A stretch of DNA of 64,000 nucleotides. Source: Pseudomonas sp. S35. GTDB taxonomy: Bacteria; Pseudomonadota; Gammaproteobacteria; Pseudomonadales; Pseudomonadaceae. The translations under genes and the position numbers were made by a program. Every line of letters begins with the position of its first letter. Positions within the stretch are counted from its first letter, which is position 1. The stretch spans positions 6,344,001-6,408,000 of the forward strand of contig NZ_CP019431.1 of assembly GCF_009866765.1 (NCBI RefSeq), written 5' to 3'. The notes beneath the pieces were generated by a model. It had not been told where the DNA came from and made no database searches. It saw only the letters and a program-made list of their open reading frames with translations. Shown here in pieces: positions 57,568 to 64,000 of the stretch.

Positions 57568-57598
57568 TCAAATGTGGGAGGGGCTTGCCCCACAGTTG
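57568..57598. repeat. Short REP palindrome after lrp
   Basis: AATGTGGGAGGGGCTTGCCC followed by CCACAGTTG matches a REP unit; it lies between the convergent lrp and YkgJ genes. Confidence 0.65.
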
Positions 57599-57609
57599 AT
57601 CTAGCCCCG

Positions 57610-57963
57610 CTACACCAGCACCTGTCGGGTACTCGCCATGTACTCATGGATCTGCTTCTCCACGCGCGGGTGAATCAGCTCCACCGGCCGCCGCCCGTTG
57701 GGGCATGGCAAGGTTTTGGTGGTGCCGAACAAGCGGCAGATCAACGGCCGCTCGCCATACACCGTGCAACCGTTGGGCCCCAGGTGCACGCAGTTCAGCT
57801 CGTCCATGGCCGCGTCTTGCTCGGCAGCGGTCTTACGCGGCAGACGCGACATTTCCTCGGGCGATGTAGTCACCGGCCCGCAGCAGTCGTGGCATCCCGG
57901 AACGCACTCGAACGAAGGAATCTGTCGGCGCAATGCGCTGATTTTCTGACTGTTGCAACTCAT
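57610..57963 (-). CDS. YkgJ-family cysteine-cluster protein
   Basis: The 117-residue protein has eight or so cysteines in the family pattern (FECVPGCHDCCGPV, CVHLGPNGCTVYGERPLICR), probably binding zinc or an iron-sulfur cluster. Function is not known. Confidence 0.85.
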   Translation of the reverse strand: MSCNSQKISALRRQIPSFECVPGCHDCCGPVTTSPEEMSRLPRKTAAEQDAAMDELNCVHLGPNGCTVYGERPLICRLFGTTKTLPCPNGRRPVELIHPRVEKQIHEYMASTRQVLV

Positions 57964-58078
57964 CGAAGCAGGTACCGAACGGCGAATAGGCGTGGATTCT
58001 GACGCAAAATGCCCTGCGCAGACAGCTTCGTCCGACCGCTGTATCCTGCGTCAAATTTTCCAAACAGGGAGGCTCCCC

Positions 58079-59371
58079 ATGACCGCCAGCGCCCGGCACA
58101 CCGCGTCCTACTACGCCGCCAGCAGCGCGCCGCAACCCGATTACTCGGCGTTGGTGGGCGAAATGATTGCCGACGTGTGCGTGGTCGGCGGGGGTTTCTC
58201 CGGACTCAACACGGCCCTGGAACTGGCCGAGCGTGGGTTCAGCGTGGTGTTGCTGGAGGCGCGCAAGATCGCCTGGGGGGCCAGCGGGCGCAATGGCGGC
58301 CAGTTGATTCGCGGGGTCGGCCACGGCCTGGACCAGTTCACCAACGTGATCGGCGCCGATGGCGTGCGCCAGATGAAGCGGATGGGCCTGGAAGCCGTGG
58401 AGATCGTGCGTGAGCGTGTCGAGCGCTACCAGATCCCCTGCGACCTGACCTGGGGTTACTGCGACCTCGCCAACAAGCCTCGCGACTTGCACGGCCTGGC
58501 CGAAGACGCCGCAGAACTGCGCGGCTTGGGCTATCGCCATGAGGTGCGCCTGCTGCAAGCCGCCGAGATGGGCAGCGTGATCGGCTCAGAGCGCTACGTG
58601 GGCGGCATGATCGACATGGGTTCAGGCCACCTGCACCCGCTGAACCTGGCCCTCGGCGAAGCGGCCGCCGCGCAGGGCTTGGGCGTACAGTTGTTTGAGC
58701 AGTCCGAAGTGACGCGCATCGACTACGGCCCCGAGGTCAAGGTGCACACCGCCCACGGCCACGTGCGCGCCAAGACCCTGGTGCTGGCCTGTAATGCCTA
58801 CCTCAATGGCCTCAACCCGCACCTGAGCGGCAAAGTGCTACCTGCCGGCAGCTACATCATCGCCACCGAGCCGTTGAGCGAAGCGCAAGCCGCCAACCTG
58901 CTGCCGCAGAACATGGCGGTGTGTGACCAGCGAGTGACGGTGGATTACTTTCGCCTTAGCGCCGACCGTCGCCTGTTGTTCGGCGGGGCCTGCCACTATT
59001 CCGGCCGTGACCCCCAGGATATCGGCGCTTATATGCGGCCGAAAATGTTGCAGGTCTTCCCGCAATTGGCCGCCGCGAAAATCGACTATCAGTGGGGCGG
59101 CATGATCGGCATCGGCGCCAACCGCTTGCCACAGATCGGCCGGCTGGCGGATCAACCCAACGTGTATTACGCCCAGGCCTACGCGGGCCACGGCCTCAAC
59201 GCCACGCACCTGGCGGGCAAGCTGCTGGCCGAAGCCATCAGCGGCCAGCAACAGGGTCGTTTCGACCTGTTCGCCAAGGTGCCGCACATCACCTTCCCCG
59301 GCGGCAAGCACCTGCGCTCGCCGCTACTGGCACTGGGGATGCTCTGGCACCGCCTCAAAGAGCTGGTGTGA
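58079..59371 (+). CDS. FAD-dependent oxidoreductase, PuuB/PauB-like
   Basis: The 430-residue protein has the DAO fold with VCVVGGGFSGLNTALELAER and GASGRNGGQL. It resembles gamma-glutamylputrescine oxidoreductases, which fits the nearby pauR, but other amines are possible. GGGAGG lies six bases before the ATG. Confidence 0.85.
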   Translation: MTASARHTASYYAASSAPQPDYSALVGEMIADVCVVGGGFSGLNTALELAERGFSVVLLEARKIAWGASGRNGGQLIRGVGHGLDQFTNVIGADGVRQMKRMGLEAVEIVRERVERYQIPCDLTWGYCDLANKPRDLHGLAEDAAELRGLGYRHEVRLLQAAEMGSVIGSERYVGGMIDMGSGHLHPLNLALGEAAAAQGLGVQLFEQSEVTRIDYGPEVKVHTAHGHVRAKTLVLACNAYLNGLNPHLSGKVLPAGSYIIATEPLSEAQAANLLPQNMAVCDQRVTVDYFRLSADRRLLFGGACHYSGRDPQDIGAYMRPKMLQVFPQLAAAKIDYQWGGMIGIGANRLPQIGRLADQPNVYYAQAYAGHGLNATHLAGKLLAEAISGQQQGRFDLFAKVPHITFPGGKHLRSPLLALGMLWHRLKELV

Positions 59372-59372
59372 A

Positions 59373-59597
59373 TCAGCCGCGCCAGAAGGGCTTCAAGCCT
59401 TCCTGGCGCGCCTGCTCGGCGGTCAGCCCGATATCCTGCAACTGCTCGCGGGTCAACGCCAGCAAAGCCTTGCGTGTGTGACGGCGATGCCAGAACAGGC
59501 TCCAGCGGTTAGCCGTGAGCGCAGACAGTGCCCGCCCCTGCCCTGCTTCCAGTTCCTGACTGTGTAACGCCAGCCGCACATCGCTCATGCCGTTCAT
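59373..59597 (-). CDS. DUF1127 small basic protein
   Basis: The 74-residue protein has the DUF1127 core (WHRRHTRKALLALTREQLQD, IGLTAEQARQE). These proteins are linked to phosphate, RNA or stress control in other bacteria. ATG 59597 has AGAGGGG upstream. It converges with the oxidase gene one base apart. Confidence 0.85.
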   Translation of the reverse strand: MNGMSDVRLALHSQELEAGQGRALSALTANRWSLFWHRRHTRKALLALTREQLQDIGLTAEQARQEGLKPFWRG

Positions 59598-59763
59598 TTT
59601 GCTGCCCCTCTTTGGCGTGTTGCCTTGAGTGACCAGCATGCAAGAACGGCAAAAACCATTACAGATTCAACCCATCTATATTAAATCCATACAGACACTG
59701 CCTATGTACGGCTGAATCCTGTATTTTCCGCCTATCTGTACTGGTCCTTTGGGAGCGACCGCC

Positions 59764-61188
59764 ATGACCCTCTACGTCAACCTCGCGCAAGTGCTGGGCA
59801 CGCGCATCGAGCAGGGCTTCTATCGCCCCGGTGATCGCCTGCCGTCTGTACGGGCCTTGAGCGTAGAGCACGGGGTCAGCCTGAGTACCGTGCAGCAGGC
59901 TTATCGCTTGCTGGAAGATAACGGCCTGGCAATGCCCAAGCCGAAATCGGGCTACTTCGTGCCCGTTGGCCGCGAACTACCGGCCCTGCCCGAAGTAGGC
60001 CGACCGGCACAACGCCCGGTGGACATTTCCCAATGGGACCAGGTGCTGGAACTGATTCGCGCCGTACCACGCAAAGACGTCATACAGATGGGCCGAGGCA
60101 TGCCGGATGTATTGTCGCCCACCATGAAGCCCTTGCTGCGAAGCCTTGCCCGCGTCAGCCGACGCCAGGATCTGCCTGGGCTGTACTACGACAACATCCT
60201 TGGCTGTATGGAATTACGCGAGCAAATTGCCCGGCTGTCATTGGACTCCGGCTGCCAACTGACCGCCGAAGACATCGTGATCACCACGGGCTGCCACGAG
60301 GCGCTGTCTGCCAGCATCCACGCGATTTGCGAGCCTGGGGATATCGTCGCGGTGGACTCACCCAGCTTCCACGGCGCCATGCAGACCCTCAAGGGGCTGG
60401 GCATGAAAGCCCTGGAAATCCCCACAGATCCGATCACCGGCATCAGCCTCGAGGCCCTGGAACTGGCGCTGGAACAATGGCCGATCAAGGTTATCCAGCT
60501 CACTCCCAACTGCAACAACCCGCTGGGCTACATCATGCCGGAGGCGCGCAAACGCGCCTTGCTGACCCTGGCCCAACGCTTTGACGTGGCGATCATCGAA
60601 GACGATGTGTATGGCGAACTGGCCTACAGCTACCCACGCCCGCGCACCATTAAATCCTTCGACGAAGACGGCCGTGTGTTGCTGTGCAGCTCGTTCTCGA
60701 AGACCCTGGCGCCCGGCCTGCGCATTGGCTGGGTAGCCCCCGGGCGCTACCTTGAGCGGGTGCTGCACATGAAATACATCAGCACCGGCTCCACCGCGAC
60801 CCAACCGCAGATCGCCATCGCCGAGTTCCTCAAGGGCGGCCATTTCGAACCGCATTTGCGACGGATGCGCACCCAATACCAACGCAATCGCGACTTGATG
60901 CTCGATTGGGTTACCCGCTACTTCCCAACTGGCACCCGCGCCAGCCGTCCCCAGGGCAGCTTCATGCTGTGGATAGAGCTGCCGGACGGCTTCGATACCC
61001 TCAAGCTCAATCGCGTGCTGATAGAACAGGGCGTACAGGTGGCCGTGGGCAGCATTTTTTCGGCGTCGGGCAAATACCGCAATTGCCTGCGCATGAACTA
61101 CGCTGCCAAGCCCACGCCGCAGGTTGAAGAAGCCGTGCGCAAGGTCGGTGCCGCGGCGATCAAGATGCTGGCCGAGTCGGCAGACTGA
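59764..61188 (+). CDS. MocR-type regulator (GntR + aminotransferase)
   Basis: The 474-residue protein has a GntR winged helix (GFYRPGDRLPSVRALSVEHG) and a fold-type I aminotransferase domain with the PLP lysine in SSFSKTLAPGLRIGW. MocR proteins sense amino-acid or vitamin B6 compounds. Upstream, about 59680-59750, ATACAG/CTGTA-like repeats may be its sites. Target genes are unknown; GGGAGCG precedes the ATG. Confidence 0.9.
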   Translation: MTLYVNLAQVLGTRIEQGFYRPGDRLPSVRALSVEHGVSLSTVQQAYRLLEDNGLAMPKPKSGYFVPVGRELPALPEVGRPAQRPVDISQWDQVLELIRAVPRKDVIQMGRGMPDVLSPTMKPLLRSLARVSRRQDLPGLYYDNILGCMELREQIARLSLDSGCQLTAEDIVITTGCHEALSASIHAICEPGDIVAVDSPSFHGAMQTLKGLGMKALEIPTDPITGISLEALELALEQWPIKVIQLTPNCNNPLGYIMPEARKRALLTLAQRFDVAIIEDDVYGELAYSYPRPRTIKSFDEDGRVLLCSSFSKTLAPGLRIGWVAPGRYLERVLHMKYISTGSTATQPQIAIAEFLKGGHFEPHLRRMRTQYQRNRDLMLDWVTRYFPTGTRASRPQGSFMLWIELPDGFDTLKLNRVLIEQGVQVAVGSIFSASGKYRNCLRMNYAAKPTPQVEEAVRKVGAAAIKMLAESAD

Positions 61189-61250
61189 CCTTTCGCGAGA
61201 AATCGCCGTCATATGCCGACAACCGCCCTGATCTGGAAGCGCCTCCCTTG

Positions 61251-62816
61251 ATGATTCGACGGCTTTTACCGTTTTGCCTGTTGGGAGCCCTCGCCCTGGG
61301 TGGCTGCGCCACGGTGAGCACACCGCGCATCCCCAGCGACGCGCTGCCGGCGGCACAGTCGTCGTTCGGGCGCTCGATCCAGGCCCAGGCCGCACCGTAT
61401 CAGGGTCGCTCGGGCTTTCGCCTGCTGCCCAACAGCAGCGAAGCGTTCATGGCTCGCGCCGAGCTGATCCGCAACGCCCAGGCCAGCCTCGACTTGCAGT
61501 ACTACATCGTCCACGACGGCATCAGCACGCGCATGCTGGTGGATGAACTGCTCAAGGCCGCCGACCGTGGCGTGCGTGTGCGCATCCTGCTGGATGACAC
61601 CACCAGCGACGGCCTCGACCAGATCATCGCCACCCTCGCCGCCCACCCCAAGATCGAGATTCGCCTGTTCAACCCCCTGCACCTGGGGCGCAGCACCGGT
61701 GTGACGCGGGCTCTGGGGCGCCTGTTCGACCTGTCGCTGCAACACCGGCGCATGCACAACAAACTGTGGCTGGCGGACAACAGCGTGGCCATCGTCGGCG
61801 GGCGAAACCTGGGGGATGAGTATTTCGACGCAGAGCCCAACCTGAACTTCACCGATATCGACATGCTCAGCGTCGGGCCGGTAGCCGAGCAGCTCGGGCA
61901 CAGTTTCGATCAGTATTGGAACAGCGCGCTGAGCAAGCCCATCGATGACTTCGTCTCAAACAGCCCCTCCAAAGGCGACTTGGCCGCCGCGCGCGCGCGC
62001 CTTGAAGCGTCGCTGGCCGAATCGCGCCAGCAAAATCACGCGCTGTACAACCGCCTGCGCGCCTACCAGACCCAACCACGCATGGACATCTGGCGCCGCG
62101 AGCTGATCTGGGCCTGGAACCAGGCGCTGTGGGACGCGCCGAGCAAGGTGCTGGCCAAGGCCGACCCAGACCCGCGCCTGCTGCTGACGACCCAACTGGC
62201 GCCGGAGCTTGAGGGCGTCGACCACGAGCTGATAATGATCTCGGCGTACTTCGTGCCGGGGCAACCTGGGCTGGTGTACCTGACAGGCCGGGCCGACGCG
62301 GGTGTTTCGGTGAGCCTGCTGACCAATGCCCTTGAAGCCACCGACGTGCCGGCTGTGCACGGTGGCTATGCGCCGTATCGCAAGGCGCTGCTGGAGCACG
62401 GGGTCAAACTCTTCGAGCTGCGCCGCCAGCCGGGTGACGGCAGCGGCAGCGGCCCGCACCTGTTTCGCCGGGGCACCTTGCGCGGCTCAGACTCGAGCCT
62501 GCACAGCAAGGCGATGATCTTTGATCGGACGAAGTCGTTTATCGGCTCGCTCAACTTCGACCCGCGCTCTGTGCTGTGGAACACCGAAGTCGGCGTATTG
62601 GTGGACAGCCCCGAGCTGGCGGAACACGTGCGCAACCTGGCGCTGCAAGGCATGGCGCCAGCCTTGAGCTATGAGGCGAAATTGCAGGGCGGCCAGGTGG
62701 TGTGGGTGACTGAAGATAACGGCCAGTTGCACACCCTGGCCCGCGAGCCTGGCAGTTGGTGGCGGCGGTTCAATGCATGGTTCGCCACCAGCGTCGGCCT
62801 GGAACGCATGCTCTAG
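61251..62816 (+). CDS. Phospholipase D-family lipoprotein (cardiolipin-synthase-like)
   Basis: The 521-residue protein has a lipobox signal (LLGALALGGC) and two HKD motifs, HNKLWLAD with GGRNLGDEY and HSKAMIFD with GSLNFDPRS. This matches YmdC/ClsC-like proteins. It probably acts on membrane phospholipids from the envelope side. ATG 61251 is preferred over the preceding TTG. Confidence 0.9.
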   Translation: MIRRLLPFCLLGALALGGCATVSTPRIPSDALPAAQSSFGRSIQAQAAPYQGRSGFRLLPNSSEAFMARAELIRNAQASLDLQYYIVHDGISTRMLVDELLKAADRGVRVRILLDDTTSDGLDQIIATLAAHPKIEIRLFNPLHLGRSTGVTRALGRLFDLSLQHRRMHNKLWLADNSVAIVGGRNLGDEYFDAEPNLNFTDIDMLSVGPVAEQLGHSFDQYWNSALSKPIDDFVSNSPSKGDLAAARARLEASLAESRQQNHALYNRLRAYQTQPRMDIWRRELIWAWNQALWDAPSKVLAKADPDPRLLLTTQLAPELEGVDHELIMISAYFVPGQPGLVYLTGRADAGVSVSLLTNALEATDVPAVHGGYAPYRKALLEHGVKLFELRRQPGDGSGSGPHLFRRGTLRGSDSSLHSKAMIFDRTKSFIGSLNFDPRSVLWNTEVGVLVDSPELAEHVRNLALQGMAPALSYEAKLQGGQVVWVTEDNGQLHTLAREPGSWWRRFNAWFATSVGLERML

Positions 62817-62835
62817 AAACGCAATGGATCAAATG

Positions 62836-63978
62836 TCAGGCTGGCTGTGCGGCACCGAATGCACCCTGGCGCAGCAACAGCAGCACCAACCCCAACGCCC
62901 CGGCTGCCATCAGGAAGGGCAACGCATGCCCGCTGATCCACTGGCTGCCGGCGCCGGCCACCAGCGGGCCGATCAGGCAACCGATCCCCCACAACTGCGC
63001 GATATGAGCGTTGGCACGCACCAGCGCATCATCGCGATAACGCTCGCCGATCAAGATCAGCGACAGCGTAAACAACCCGCCCGCACTGGCGCCGAACAAC
63101 ACCCATATCGGCCAGATCAGCAACGTGTGCAACGCCAAGGGAATCGCCAGGCTCGACACCAGCAACAGCACCGCGCAACTCAGAAACAGCGTACGTCGCG
63201 GCAGGTAGTCGGCCAGCGCGCCGATGGGCAATTGCAGCAGCGCATCGCCGACCACCACCGCGCTGACCATCGCCAGGGCAATCTCGGCGGTGAAGCCTTG
63301 TTGCAGGCAATACACCGGCAGCAGTGTCAGGATCATCGCCTCGAACGCGGCGAACAGCGCCACCGCCCAGGCAATCGCCGGCAGGCTGCGGCAAAAGCGC
63401 CACAGGTCGGCGAAGGTCACGCTGAACGAATCGGCGGTGGGTGCGCCGCAACGGCCCAGCAATGCCAGCGGGGCAATCACCAACAAGCCCACACCGACCC
63501 AGATGCCATAGTCATGGTCGGTGCCGATCACGCCCAGCAGCAGTGGCCCGGACAGTTGGCTCAAGGCATAACTGCAACCGTATAGCGCCACCAATCGACC
63601 ACGCCACTGCTCCACCACCAACTGGTTGATCCAGCTTTCACCGAGGATAAACACGATGGTCAGGATCACCCCGATCATCAGGCGCAGAACCAGCCATATC
63701 GGGTAGCTGGGCAGGATCGCCAGTAAACCGATGGACACCGCCCCGCACCACATACACAGACGCATCAGATTGGCAGTGCCGAGCCATGCGGCCAGCCGGC
63801 TAGAGACCTTGGCGCCGAGCAATACGCCGAACGCCGGCATCGCGGCCATCACGCCGATGGCGAAACTGCCGTAGCCCCAACCTTCCAGGCGCAGGGACAC
63901 CAACGGCATGCTCACCCCCAGAGCCAGGCCGACACTGAGTACCGAGGCCAACACGGCGAAATAAGTCGCCCAACGCAT
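62836..63978 (-). CDS. MFS transporter
   Basis: The 380-residue protein has about twelve helices and the YfcJ-like MFS pattern (GVSMPLVSLRLEGWGYGSFA; GESWINQLV). The substrate is unknown. ATG 63976-63978 has AGGAG seven bases upstream, better than the GTG two codons earlier. Confidence 0.88.
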   Translation of the reverse strand: MRWATYFAVLASVLSVGLALGVSMPLVSLRLEGWGYGSFAIGVMAAMPAFGVLLGAKVSSRLAAWLGTANLMRLCMWCGAVSIGLLAILPSYPIWLVLRLMIGVILTIVFILGESWINQLVVEQWRGRLVALYGCSYALSQLSGPLLLGVIGTDHDYGIWVGVGLLVIAPLALLGRCGAPTADSFSVTFADLWRFCRSLPAIAWAVALFAAFEAMILTLLPVYCLQQGFTAEIALAMVSAVVVGDALLQLPIGALADYLPRRTLFLSCAVLLLVSSLAIPLALHTLLIWPIWVLFGASAGGLFTLSLILIGERYRDDALVRANAHIAQLWGIGCLIGPLVAGAGSQWISGHALPFLMAAGALGLVLLLLRQGAFGAAQPA

Positions 63979-64000
63979 TGCCACGCTCCTGTGGATAATT

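Overview
The window is chromosomal DNA from a pseudomonad of the Pseudomonas fluorescens group. The gene order algP-algQ-dsbB-hemYXDC-algR-argH, cyaA-rnk-cyaY-lysA-dapF-xerC, sutA-amtB-glnK-comM, rep-xpt-cycB-pauR and dadX-dadA-lrp is the pseudomonad core order known from P. aeruginosa. The core genes are GC-rich, and REP-type palindromes of the fluorescens-group kind sit in several gaps.

Layout. 1-25 kb is core: AlgP with its 13-residue repeats, an FKBP isomerase, the sigma-70 binder AlgQ/Rsd, DsbB, the heme branch hemCDXY, AlgR, argH, a GST, cyaA, rnk, frataxin, LptM, lysine/cell-wall genes (lysA, dapF), xerC, then nitrogen genes (amtB, glnK) and ubiK. The sensor kinase gene algZ/fimS, which lies between algR and argH in P. 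aeruginosa, is absent. 25.08-30.93 kb is a 5.85-kb AT-rich integrative element that splits comM. It carries an AbiF-type HEPN gene preceded by a probable small structured RNA, a second HEPN protein, a Mob-like protein, a small partner gene and a large serine recombinase. Its two ends share a TT core flanked by 12-bp inverted repeats. 31.8-39.9 kb is a second AT-rich island directly after comM. It holds a minus-strand operon coding for an Fe(II)/2-oxoglutarate enzyme with the HXG motif of amino-acid radical halogenases (BesD type), a VOC protein, a DUF3291 protein, a heme-oxygenase-like diiron enzyme (BesC type), an ATP-grasp ligase, an antiporter and an EamA exporter, followed by a LysR regulator. 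It is bordered on the right by decayed fragments of an ABC-like gene and of a second comM 3' end. 39.9-64 kb returns to core and accessory-core genes: a TetR/ABC-TM pair with twin operators, a chemoreceptor, LysR, MATE, GGDEF-EAL, rep, xpt, a CoA-transferase, cytochrome c5, the D-alanine catabolic dad locus, an FAD oxidase, a MocR regulator, a phospholipase D lipoprotein and an MFS transporter.

The most interesting system is the 33.0-39.1 kb operon. Halogenase-like, BesC-like and ATP-grasp genes together resemble the core of the terminal-alkyne (beta-ethynylserine) pathway, but no PLP enzyme of the BesB kind is present. It may therefore make a different halogenated or olefinic amino acid, or a dipeptide of one. 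This is inferred from motifs and context; substrate and product cannot be read from the sequence. No rRNA, tRNA, CRISPR array or insertion sequence was recognised.
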